Assembly (NCBI GenBank): GCA_903872005.1
Contig: CAIQJD010000938.1
Coordinates: 1 to 6,298 of the forward strand
Reading direction: 5' to 3'
From: an uncultured bacterium
GTDB lineage: Bacteria; Chloroflexota; Anaerolineae; JACIWP01
Length of the DNA: 6,298 nucleotides
The position numbers and the translations under genes are program-made. Below the pieces are notes generated by a model. The model had not been told where the DNA came from, ran no database searches, and saw nothing but the letters and a program-made list of their open reading frames with translations. Shown here piece by piece: positions 1-5,987 of the stretch (positions are counted from its first letter, which is position 1; each line of letters opens with the position of its first letter).

Positions 1-570
1 CTCCATCACTTCGGGGATGCGAAACCCGCCGCCGATTTCGATGAGCTGCGAGCGCGAGATGACTACGTCGCGGCCGCGCGCCAGGGCGCTCAGCGCCAAC
101 AGCACCGCGCCGGCATTGTTGTTGACGACCAGCGCGCCTTCCGCGCCGGTCAGCCGGCGCAGGAGCGCCTCGGCATGCGCGTAGCGCGAGCCGCGCCGGC
201 CGGCATCCAGATCGTATTCCAGGTTGGAATAGCCCGCGCCGGCGGCGGCCATGGCGGCGCGCGTCGCATCGCTGAGGGGCGCGCGCCCCAGGTTGGTGTG
301 GATGATGACGCCGGTGGCATTGATGACGCGGCGCAGGGAGGGGGCGATAGCCCGCTCCACGGCGACAGCGACGGCGTCAGCGAGGGCCGGCTCGTCGGGG
401 GCCGGCGCGCCGGCGCGCACGTCAGACCGGGTCTGTTCCAGGACGGCGCGGACCGTCTCGACGACCAGGTCGCGGCCGTGCCGCTCGGCGAGGCCGGCGA
501 TGCGCTCCGTCTGGAGCAGCCGATCCACGCTGGGCAAGCGCCGCAGGTTTTGGTTCAGGGCGTCGCTCAT
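1..570 (-). CDS. selA: L-seryl-tRNA(Sec) selenium transferase (selenocysteine synthase), N-terminal part, cut by the window edge
   Basis: SelA is the PLP-dependent cytosolic enzyme that converts seryl-tRNA(Sec) to selenocysteinyl-tRNA(Sec) using selenophosphate. Reading the minus strand from the ATG at 570 gives 190 uninterrupted codons to the window edge. Seen motifs: an N-terminal 'LRRLPSVDRLL' segment (residues 9-19), 'VINATGVIIHTNLGRAPL' (82-99), 'YSNLEYDLDAGRRGSRY' (114-130), 'TGAEGALVVNNNAGAVLL' (141-158) and 'EIGGGFRIPEVM' (178-189). All follow the SelA family in the expected order. The N-terminal tRNA-binding region and the start of the PLP fold are present. The catalytic PLP lysine and the C-terminal half (family length about 460 residues) lie off the window. 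The start is supported by AGGGA seven bases upstream of the ATG and by a promoter at 620-647. The gene is divergent from the DUF6485 gene. Its presence implies that the organism decodes UGA as selenocysteine; selB and selC are expected elsewhere but are not visible here. Confidence 0.95.
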   Translation of the reverse strand, partial: MSDALNQNLRRLPSVDRLLQTERIAGLAERHGRDLVVETVRAVLEQTRSDVRAGAPAPDEPALADAVAVAVERAIAPSLRRVINATGVIIHTNLGRAPLSDATRAAMAAAGAGYSNLEYDLDAGRRGSRYAHAEALLRRLTGAEGALVVNNNAGAVLLALSALARGRDVVISRSQLIEIGGGFRIPEVME

Positions 571-619
571 AGTCGTATCCCTTGCAATGTGCTTTGGCGA
601 GAGTCGTCTCTCAAAGGGG

Positions 620-647
620 ATTATAGGCAGATTCGCCGGCGTGACAA
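620..647 (-). promoter_or_regulatory. sigma70-type promoter for selA
   Basis: On the minus strand, TTGTCA (642-647) lies 16 bp upstream of a perfect TATAAT (620-625). This places the likely transcript start near 613, leaving a leader of about 43 nt before the selA ATG at 570. The hexamers and spacing are seen directly; activity is inferred. Confidence 0.7.
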
Positions 648-682
648 GAGCGCGCCTTCATTCACGATCTCACACCGGTTCG

Positions 683-788
683 TTTGGAGCACGAAAGGCA
701 CGAAAGGGCGACTGTAACATCTTGGTCACCATCCATGAGACCACTTTTTCGCGCCTTTCGCTGCTTTCGTATGTTTCGTGTTCCAAAT
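683..788. repeat. Imperfect inverted repeat of 9-bp-period CGAAA units in the divergent intergenic region
   Basis: The left arm (683-710) reads TTTGGAGCACGAAAGG onward, with CGAAA at 692-696 and 701-705. The right arm (745-788) holds TTTCG at 747-751, 756-760, 765-769 and 774-778, exactly nine bases apart. The reverse complement of the right arm begins TTTGGAACACGAAA and matches the left arm with only a few mismatches, so the two arms could pair across a loop of roughly 35-40 nt. Neither strand shows a convincing coding sequence here. Conceptual translations give short three-residue-period peptides rich in Lys/Thr or Glu/Arg. Such CGAAA-rich dispersed repeats are, from memory, common in intergenic regions of several large-genome bacterial phyla and are often mistaken for small genes. 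Any role in the selA or rightward promoter is unknown. The repeat lies between the two promoters, so a terminator role is unlikely. Confidence 0.75.
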
Positions 789-840
789 ACCGCCACGTGT
801 GCAACACACCCAAAGCGCGCATGGGCCTTTTCTCGCCTTG

Positions 841-849
841 TGGTATAAT
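841..849 (+). promoter_or_regulatory. Extended -10 promoter for the rightward gene cluster
   Basis: TGG followed directly by a perfect TATAAT (844-849) makes an extended -10 element (TGnTATAAT). No good -35 hexamer lies 16-18 bp upstream, which extended -10 promoters tolerate. The expected transcript start is near 856-857, so the leader would be only about 15 nt and the GGAGG at 856-860 would sit at or next to the RNA 5' end. The element is seen directly; its use is inferred. Confidence 0.65.
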
Positions 850-855
850 AGACGC

Positions 856-860
856 GGAGG
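856..860 (+). promoter_or_regulatory. Ribosome binding site for the DUF6485 gene
   Basis: GGAGG ends ten bases before the ATG at 871 and fixes that start. It nearly coincides with the transcript start predicted from the -10 box at 844-849, so the ribosome site would lie at the extreme 5' end of the message. Confidence 0.65.
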
Positions 861-870
861 TTGTTGACGC

Positions 871-1068
871 ATGGAATGCAAACAAGCCAAGAATCTCAAG
901 CGCTGCAATTGTAGCTACGAGCCGTGCCCCCGCAAAGGGATATGCTGCGACTGTCTGGCGTATCATCTGGCGAGCGACGAGCTGCCGGCCTGCGCCTTCC
1001 CGGACAACGTTGAGCGCACCTATGACCGCTCCTTCGCCCGCTTCGTCAAGCTCCATGCGCCGCGTTGA
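871..1068 (+). CDS. Small cysteine-rich DUF6485 family protein
   Basis: This 65-residue cytosolic protein has no signal peptide or membrane segment. It contains eight cysteines, at 3, 12, 14, 19, 25, 26, 28 and 41. They include a CxC (12-14) and a CCxC (25-28) cluster within '[18 protein letters not shown]', followed by 'YHL' and 'LPACAFP'. The C-terminal '[14 protein letters not shown]' is a conserved end of the DUF6485 family as I recall it. The length is normal for the family, so the gene is complete. The cysteine pattern suggests a structural metal site (zinc or iron-sulfur), but no function is established. The start is set by GGAGG at 856-860 and a strong -10 box just upstream. It is the first gene of the plus-strand cluster, 42 bp before the hydrolase fusion gene and divergent from selA. 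The family name is from memory of the pattern; the cysteine arrangement is seen directly. Confidence 0.85.
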   Translation: MECKQAKNLKRCNCSYEPCPRKGICCDCLAYHLASDELPACAFPDNVERTYDRSFARFVKLHAPR

Positions 1069-1093
1069 CGCCGACGCGGCGCCACGCCGGCAC

Positions 1094-1099
1094 AGGAGG
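1094..1099 (+). promoter_or_regulatory. Ribosome binding site for the GH/M23 fusion gene
   Basis: A full AGGAGG lies 11 bases before the ATG at 1111. The ATG at 1100, in another frame, abuts it and opens only a four-codon frame, so 1111 is the credible start. Confidence 0.6.
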
Positions 1100-1110
1100 A
1101 TGAGCCGAGG

Positions 1111-2913
1111 ATGAATGTAGGCATCCACTTCTCGAACAGTTATTGGCAGCCGCCGGCCGAGAAAGATTTCGCTCGCTTGAAGCAAGCGCGTCCAGAGACA
1201 ATCAAGACGCTGATCTTCCCCGCGCCGCGCTTCGATCAGGCAGCCATCCACCGCCGGCTGCGCCAGGAACACCCCGAAGCCCTGCTGGTCGGCCGGCTCT
1301 ACGCCGACATGAGCGCCGGCGCCTGGTCAGCGGCCGATTTCATCAGCCATTTTGCGCCGCGCATCGCCGAGTTGCGCGACAGCGTCACCTGGTTCGAGAT
1401 TCACAACGAGCCGAATCTGGATGCAGCCACAGCCGGCTATTCCGAAGGCTTCGGCGCTTCGGACGCGGACGCCGACCGCTTCGCCGCGTGGCTCGAAGAG
1501 GTCCTGGCCGGCCTGCGCGCGCAATTCCCCTGGGCGCGCTGGGTTTTTCCGGGCCAGGCCAGCCCGCGTTACACCGAATTCTGGAACCGGCTGCTCCCCA
1601 CCATTCAAAAATTCGACGCCTGGGGGGTGCACTGTTATTGGGAAGGCGACAACCACCTGCACCCGTACTTCGGCCTCTGCTACACCTACGCGCACTATCT
1701 CGCGCCGGCGCTGCCCATTATCATCACGGAGTGCGGCGACGCGACGCCGGGGCGCGCGCCGGCCGAGAAGCTGAGCCGGCTGCTGGTCTGGTTCGCCGAG
1801 CTGGAGAAGTATGACTACGTCATCGGCAGCGCGCTCTATATCCTGGGCAACACGACCGATCTGGCGCGTGGGCAAAGCCACGCCGATGATGATATCACCG
1901 AGGATATGGCGCGCGCCATCGGGCAATTGGGCCGCCGGCCGTGCCGGCCACTCTGCGCCGACGGCTTCGACTTCCCGGTCGGCAAACCCGACGGGACGAA
2001 CTTCTACGTGGCCGCCGGCGTGGCCGAAGATGCCTACTATGCGCGTTTCTCGGCCTGGCACACCGGCGAGGACTGGAACTATATCCAGGGCGGGGCCGGC
2101 CACCCCGTCTACGCCGTAGCGCACGGCCGCGTCAAGACGGCGCAACAATTCTCCACCTGGGGCAATATCGTGCTCCTCGAGCATCGCCTGGCCGATGACC
2201 GCACCCTCTGGAGCCAGTACGCGCACCTGGCCGAGATGATGGTCAAACCCGGCGATTTCGTCAGCCGCGGCCAACAGATCGGCGTCATCGGCCACATGAT
2301 GGACGCCCAGGGCAAGCCCAAAGGCCCGCCCCACCTGCACTTCGAGCTGCGCTGCCACGAACTCTCGGCTAACGAGTGGTACCTGCCACGCGATGACGTG
2401 CTGCGCTACTACCTGCACCCCAGCGCCTTCATCAACAGCCACCGCCCCAATTCGGATCAGCTCGTCTTGAAAGTAGACGACGCCGACGCCGGCTGCGTCC
2501 GCTCCCAATCACGCTTCTGGTTCGAGTCTGACAAGGGCTATCTGGATCATTCCTACTGGACCTGGACCGCATCCGAGGAGCAAGGCGAGGAGTGTTGGGT
2601 CGAGTGGCGTCCCAAGATCCCCCAAACCGGCCTGTACGAAGTATTCGTCTTCGTGCCGGCGCAAAATTCCAACACGCGGCACGCCCGCTACAAGATCACG
2701 CATCGGCGCGGCGACGCCACAGTAGAAATCAACCAGAATGACCACTCCAACGAATGGGTATCGCTGGGGACACACCCCTTTTCGACGGTGCAGCCGGCCT
2801 GCGTGCGCTTGAGCGACGTCACGGGCGAGCCATTCACCCGCGATGGGGCCGGCCGGCGCCAGATCGCCTTCGACGCGATCATGTGGACCTTCGTCAAACC
2901 CGGGGAAGGGTGA
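1111..2913 (+). CDS. Three-domain hydrolase: glycoside-hydrolase-like TIM barrel, M23 metallopeptidase and golvesin-type C-terminal domain
   Basis: A complete 600-residue protein. Residues 1-270 read as a clan GH-A-like (beta/alpha)8 barrel, with eight strand-like segments. 'WFEIHNEPN' puts a candidate acid/base E100 at strand 4, 'WGVHCYW' (171-177) lies at strand 6, and 'IIITECGD' puts a candidate nucleophile E207 at strand 7. Residues about 285-440 are an M23 (LytM-type) zinc endopeptidase with all expected ligands: H317 and D321 in 'HTGED', H372 in 'YAHL', and H408/H410 in 'PPHLHFEL'. Residues about 453-596 resemble the golvesin C-terminal/CBM6-like domain ('VDDADAG', 'GLYEVFVFVP', 'WVSLGTHPF', 'FDAIMW'), a likely binding module. 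M23 enzymes usually cut peptidoglycan cross-bridges, so a cell-envelope substrate is plausible; the glycan substrate is unknown. No signal peptide or membrane segment is visible at the N-terminus, which is odd for such a protein. It follows DUF6485 by 42 bp and precedes the amidohydrolase pair by 34 bp. Confidence 0.88.
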   Translation: MNVGIHFSNSYWQPPAEKDFARLKQARPETIKTLIFPAPRFDQAAIHRRLRQEHPEALLVGRLYADMSAGAWSAADFISHFAPRIAELRDSVTWFEIHNEPNLDAATAGYSEGFGASDADADRFAAWLEEVLAGLRAQFPWARWVFPGQASPRYTEFWNRLLPTIQKFDAWGVHCYWEGDNHLHPYFGLCYTYAHYLAPALPIIITECGDATPGRAPAEKLSRLLVWFAELEKYDYVIGSALYILGNTTDLARGQSHADDDITEDMARAIGQLGRRPCRPLCADGFDFPVGKPDGTNFYVAAGVAEDAYYARFSAWHTGEDWNYIQGGAGHPVYAVAHGRVKTAQQFSTWGNIVLLEHRLADDRTLWSQYAHLAEMMVKPGDFVSRGQQIGVIGHMMDAQGKPKGPPHLHFELRCHELSANEWYLPRDDVLRYYLHPSAFINSHRPNSDQLVLKVDDADAGCVRSQSRFWFESDKGYLDHSYWTWTASEEQGEECWVEWRPKIPQTGLYEVFVFVPAQNSNTRHARYKITHRRGDATVEINQNDHSNEWVSLGTHPFSTVQPACVRLSDVTGEPFTRDGAGRRQIAFDAIMWTFVKPGEG

Positions 2914-2935
2914 TCTACCCGGCATCCTGACCACT

Positions 2936-2945
2936 GAGGAGAGAG
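2936..2945 (+). promoter_or_regulatory. Ribosome binding site fixing the start at 2948
   Basis: The purine run GAGGAGAGAG lies just before the ATG at 2948. It selects this start over an in-frame ATG at 2843, which would extend the protein by 35 residues inside the preceding gene. Confidence 0.75.
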
Positions 2946-2947
2946 CC

Positions 2948-3712
2948 ATGCCATCCCTATCATTCAAGGCGCGCGTGCCCGTCTTCGACGCCAATGTGCA
3001 GGTGGGCGACGCGCCCAATGCGCCGGCTCCGGTGCGAGATCGGGCCGGCTTACTGGCTGAATTGGATCGTCACGGCGTGGAGCGGGCGCTCATCTACCAC
3101 GCCCAGGCTGAAGAGCGCAGCGTGGTGGACGCCAACAAGCGGCTGGAAGAATGGCTCGGCCATGACGGCCGGCTCTTCCCCCAATGGGCTGTCCTGCCCA
3201 TGGCCGACTCGCTGGCTAACATCCAGGCCCTCCACACGCATGGCCGCGTGCAATGCGTCCGGCTGGCGACGCCGCGCGTGGCCGGCCTGCCCTTCCGCCC
3301 GTGGGTCTACGACGATCTGTTGAACTGGCTCAACCGCCAGCGCATCCCCCTCTTCATCACCATCCCCGGCAGCGAGCCGGATGAACTGGCCGGGACGCTG
3401 GCGGACTATCCCGGCCTGGTGGCGGTGCTGTGCGGCGCGCACTACGTGCATGCCCTGTGGGTGCGCCCGCTGCTGCGCGCCCTGCCCAACGCCTACCTGG
3501 AGCTGAGCCGCTACGAGCCGCTGGGCGAGATCGAGGCGCTGCGCGATGAATTCGGCGCCGAACGGATGGTCTACGGCTCGTGGTACAGCCGCTACGTCAT
3601 GGGGCCGATGCTCTTCTACCTGCATCAGACGACGCTATCGGACAGCGAGCTGGCGCTCGTCTGCGCCGGCAACTTGGAGCGCATCCTGCGCGGGGAGGGT
3701 CGCCGTGATTGA
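2948..3712 (+). CDS. Amidohydrolase-fold (Amidohydro_2-like) protein lacking the metal ligands; probable pseudoenzyme
   Basis: A 254-residue protein with the layout of the Amidohydro_2 family (TIM-barrel, metal-dependent hydrolases and decarboxylases). 'VFDANVQVG' (12-20) stands where active members have DxHxH, giving N16 and Q18 in place of the two histidines. 'CVRLATP' (103-109) corresponds to the 'GIKLYPP' strand of its neighbour. 'LFITIPG' (135-141) replaces 'IFHTDT', losing the third histidine. 'MVYGSWYS' (207-214) has Trp where the family has the metal-binding Asp of 'YGSD'. H165 in 'CGAHYV' may be the only remnant of the ligand set. The frame is intact and the spacing of blocks is retained, so this is a living gene with a changed active site rather than a decaying one. 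No signal peptide is seen. Its 3' end overlaps the next, intact amidohydrolase by 8 bp, suggesting coupled translation and perhaps a heteromeric complex. Domain assignment is by motif order; catalytic loss is inferred. Confidence 0.8.
   Translation: MPSLSFKARVPVFDANVQVGDAPNAPAPVRDRAGLLAELDRHGVERALIYHAQAEERSVVDANKRLEEWLGHDGRLFPQWAVLPMADSLANIQALHTHGRVQCVRLATPRVAGLPFRPWVYDDLLNWLNRQRIPLFITIPGSEPDELAGTLADYPGLVAVLCGAHYVHALWVRPLLRALPNAYLELSRYEPLGEIEALRDEFGAERMVYGSWYSRYVMGPMLFYLHQTTLSDSELALVCAGNLERILRGEGRRD
3692..3699 (+). promoter_or_regulatory. Ribosome binding site supporting a GTG start at 3705
   Basis: GGGGAGGG sits five bases before the GTG at 3705, inside the end of the upstream gene. It supports a GTG start over the in-frame ATG at 3546, which would add 53 residues unlike the family and lie wholly within the preceding gene. 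Confidence 0.75.
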
Positions 3713-4472
3713 GGGAACTCAGGTCATTGATTTCCACGGCCATACCGATGGCCTGGACTACTGCGGCATGAAAGCGGATCGGACGCAGATGTTGCGGGCC
3801 ATGGACGCCGCCGGCATTGATCTCGCCTGCATCTTCAATTGTTGCCACCCCAACGGCGTGGACAGCAACAACGACGTGGCCGCCTTCGTGGCCGGCCGGC
3901 CCGACCGCCTCATCGGCTTCGCCCATGTCTCGCCGATGCTGCCGGCCGGCATGCTCGCCGAGCTGGAGCGCGCCATAGATGTCCTCAAGTTCCGCGGCAT
4001 CAAGCTCTATCCGCCCTCGACTCCCTGGCCGCTCAATACGCCACGGTGGGATCCCATCTACGCGTTCGCCGATGCGCGCCGGCTGCCGGTCATCTTCCAC
4101 ACAGACACCTTCTCGCAAGACAAATGCCGGCCGGCCCAATTGGCCGACATCGCGCCGCGTTTTCCCAACGCCATCTTCATCGCCGGCCATTCGGGCAACG
4201 ACGCCATCGGCCGCGCCGAAGCCATCGCCGCGGCGCGCGCCTGCCCCAACGTCTATTGCGAGACCTGCTCGACCTTCCGCCAGCCCGGCGCGATTGAGGA
4301 ACTGGTGAACGGGGCCGGCGCAGAACGTGTCTTGTACGGCTCGGATCAGCCGTTGATGGACCCGCGCCCGCAGATCGGCAAGATCATCACCGCGGACATC
4401 TCTGATGAGGCCAAGCGCCTGGTCTTGGGCGGCAACGCCCGGCGCATACTTGGATTATGCGAACAAATATGA
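3705..4472 (+). CDS. Amidohydrolase family (Amidohydro_2) metal-dependent hydrolase
   Basis: A 255-residue cytosolic protein starting with GTG. The full ligand set of the Amidohydro_2 family is visible: H11 and H13 in 'IDFHGHTDG', H132 in 'VIFHTDTF', H162 in 'IAGHSGND' and D214 in 'LYGSDQPLMDP'. The 'FRGIKLYPP' segment (96-104) with K100 is also typical. The C-terminal 'GGNARRILGL' is the usual family ending ('NARRIL'). Members hydrolyse or decarboxylate small cyclic or aromatic compounds, usually with Zn or Mn; the substrate cannot be read from the sequence. Several cysteines ('IFNCCHPN', 'YCETCSTF') add possible metal-site or redox features. The first eight bases overlap the degenerate paralogue upstream, so translation is probably coupled. 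The stop TGA overlaps a following ATG (ATGA, 4469-4472) of the small antitoxin-like gene. Confidence 0.9.
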   Translation: MIEGTQVIDFHGHTDGLDYCGMKADRTQMLRAMDAAGIDLACIFNCCHPNGVDSNNDVAAFVAGRPDRLIGFAHVSPMLPAGMLAELERAIDVLKFRGIKLYPPSTPWPLNTPRWDPIYAFADARRLPVIFHTDTFSQDKCRPAQLADIAPRFPNAIFIAGHSGNDAIGRAEAIAAARACPNVYCETCSTFRQPGAIEELVNGAGAERVLYGSDQPLMDPRPQIGKIITADISDEAKRLVLGGNARRILGLCEQI

Positions 4473-4756
4473 ACGATCAGAGTACGAATAGCGTCCCTCA
4501 CGAGAACGATGACATGCTAGCCGAATACGATTTCTCCACTGGTGAACGCGGCAAACATCATCAAACTTTCGAACGCGGCTTCAAAGTATTCATCCACAAA
4601 CAAGATGGCCCCGTCGAAGAGCGCGATTGCGATCTCCCTGACGGAACCAGCATGCTCGATCCAGACTTACGTGACTTCTTCCCTGACTCGCACGCTGTCA
4701 ATCGCACCTTGCGAGGTTTGCTACAGCTTATTCCAGAACGACCAGCGACCAGATAG
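4469..4756 (+). CDS. Small antitoxin-like protein of the 'EYDFS...RGK' type
   Basis: A 95-residue acidic protein when started at the ATG overlapping the upstream stop (ATGA). An in-frame ATG at 4457 would add four residues, and one at 4514 begins right at the conserved core. Visible blocks are 'MLAEYDFSTGERGKH' (16-30), 'GFKVFIHKQDG' (37-47) and 'LDPDLRDFFPDSHAVNRTLRGLL' split over 63-85. I recall this pattern from abundant small proteins in Cyanobacteria and Chloroflexota that often lie beside PIN- or RelE-like toxins and are treated as antitoxin-like. That role is unproven. No toxin partner is seen on either side, so it may be solitary. No strong ribosome site lies before any of the starts. 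The DNA here (about 4473-4816) has visibly lower GC than its neighbours and contains no GCCGGC, suggesting separate acquisition. Confidence 0.65.
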   Translation: MNDQSTNSVPHENDDMLAEYDFSTGERGKHHQTFERGFKVFIHKQDGPVEERDCDLPDGTSMLDPDLRDFFPDSHAVNRTLRGLLQLIPERPATR

Positions 4757-4787
4757 ACTCATGTACGGTAACAGTCAGGCTTGCTTG

Positions 4788-5987
4788 ATGGCTCGACAAA
4801 CTTCATCGCCCGATCGGCCGGCTCAGATTCATACTAGAATGCCCGGCTCATTCGCCCACTACACGATCCTGAACCGGCTGCCGGCCATCGTGGATCGCGT
4901 CCTGGCCGCCGGCGACTATCCGCCGGCCGCAGCCGCCGCCCTGCGCCGGCTGCGCGACGAATGCGCCGCCGGCCAACCGGTCGCGCCGCTGGCCGAAACG
5001 GCCGGCGACCGCGCCGAGTGGGACGCCGCCTGGGAACGCCACGCGGCCGGCCACACCTGGCTCGATATCCCCTGGTACTTCGCTGAAGCCTACTTCCACC
5101 GCCGGCTGCTCGAAGCCAGCGGCTACTTCCAACCCGGCCCGGGCCACGGCCGCGATCCCTACGGCCCGCAGAAAGCCACGGAGCTGGATGGGCCGGCGCT
5201 GGCCGGCTGCGCCGAGGCCCTGGGCCGGCTGCCGGCCGCGCCGGGCGAACGCCTGCCGGCGCTGCTCCTCTGCGCGCTGTGGGGCAACCGCGCCGATCTC
5301 ACCTTCGCCGACATGGCCCAAACAGCCTACGCCGGCCTCGCCAGCGGCGAGACCCACTCTCTGCTGCTGGACCACCGGCCGGCCGTCGCCGCAGCCCTGG
5401 CCGGCAGCGTGGGGCGCGTCGACTTCATCAACGACAACGCCGGCCTGGAGCTGCTCTTCGACCTGGCGCTGGCCGACTTCCTGCTGACCGAAGGGCTGGC
5501 CGGCACAGTGCGCTTCCATCTGAAGTCACAGCCCTTCTTCGTCTCCGACGCCATGATCGCCGACGTGGAAGAGGCGCTGCGTCGGCTGCGGGCGCACCCC
5601 GACCTGGCCGCGTTGGCCCAGCGCCTTGACGGGCATTTGGCCGCCGGCCGGCTCGTCCTGTGCGCCGAGCCTTTCTGGGTCAGCGCCTATGGCTTCGAAG
5701 CATTGCCGCCGGCGTTGCGAACGGAGCTGGCCGGCGCGGCGCTGGTCTTCATCAAGGGCGACGCCAACTACCGGCGCCTGCTGGACGACCGCGCCTGGCC
5801 GGCATCGGCCTCCCTGGCGTCCTTGACGCGCTATTTCCCGGCCCGTTACGTCGCCATCCGCGCCGTGAAAGCCGAGTTGATCGTGGACATCGGCGAAGAG
5901 ACGGCGGCGCGCTTGCGAGAACGCCGGCCCGACTGGATGACCAGCGGAGAATACGGGGTGATATGCGTGGTTCCTCCCATCCCCTGA
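4788..5987 (+). CDS. Damage-control phosphatase ARMT1 family protein (DUF89, subfamily III)
   Basis: A 399-residue protein from the chosen ATG. DUF89/ARMT1 proteins are metal-dependent phosphatases acting on reactive sugar phosphates such as fructose-1-phosphate; human ARMT1 was also reported to methylate protein glutamates. Family blocks in order: 'PGSFAHYTILNRLPAIV' (19-35), 'WLDIPWYFAEAYFHRRLLE' (91-109), 'DFINDNAGLELLFDLALADF' (212-231) with the D216-N217 metal/catalytic pair, 'SQPFFVSDAM' (247-256) with D254, 'FIKGDANYRRLLDDRAW' (321-337) with K324, and 'IRAVKAELIV' (357-366) followed by 'WMTSGEYG' (383-390). All key residues are present and the length is normal. The start is uncertain. 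The ATG at 4839 begins just before the conserved 'PGSFAHYT', but the preceding 'PAQIHT' resembles the usual family N-terminus, so 4788 (weak AGG at 4777-4779) is preferred; 4761 is also open. It overlaps the lipoprotein gene by 25 bp. The bacterial role is unknown. Confidence 0.88.
   Translation: MARQTSSPDRPAQIHTRMPGSFAHYTILNRLPAIVDRVLAAGDYPPAAAAALRRLRDECAAGQPVAPLAETAGDRAEWDAAWERHAAGHTWLDIPWYFAEAYFHRRLLEASGYFQPGPGHGRDPYGPQKATELDGPALAGCAEALGRLPAAPGERLPALLLCALWGNRADLTFADMAQTAYAGLASGETHSLLLDHRPAVAAALAGSVGRVDFINDNAGLELLFDLALADFLLTEGLAGTVRFHLKSQPFFVSDAMIADVEEALRRLRAHPDLAALAQRLDGHLAAGRLVLCAEPFWVSAYGFEALPPALRTELAGAALVFIKGDANYRRLLDDRAWPASASLASLTRYFPARYVAIRAVKAELIVDIGEETAARLRERRPDWMTSGEYGVICVVPPIP

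Noticed and set aside
175..717. Plus-strand open frames over the selA region (also 251-1114).
   Set aside because: They are shadows of selA on the opposite strand, which matches its family residue by residue.
571..870. Possible tRNA(Sec) or other RNA gene next to selA.
   Set aside because: No cloverleaf, no T-loop consensus and no long variable arm could be found; only promoters and the repeat are supported.
1066..1110. The DUF6485 gene and the hydrolase fusion gene are in the same frame, separated by one TGA with no other stop, which could suggest selenocysteine insertion or read-through making one long protein.
   Set aside because: The DUF6485 family ends naturally near this stop, AGGAGG at 1094-1099 supports a new start at 1111, and the intervening Arg-rich codons look non-coding. 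Same-frame placement has a one-in-three chance, and GC-rich DNA has few stops.
670..1272. Minus-strand 200-codon frame and a 60-codon frame at 726-908 across the divergent region.
   Set aside because: They run through the CGAAA repeat, the promoter and the antisense of DUF6485. The Lys/Thr- or Glu/Arg-rich peptides come from the 9-bp repeat.
1327..2508. Long minus-strand open frame of 393 codons.
   Set aside because: It is antisense to the hydrolase fusion gene, which has clear domain motifs; high GC leaves long open shadows on the other strand.
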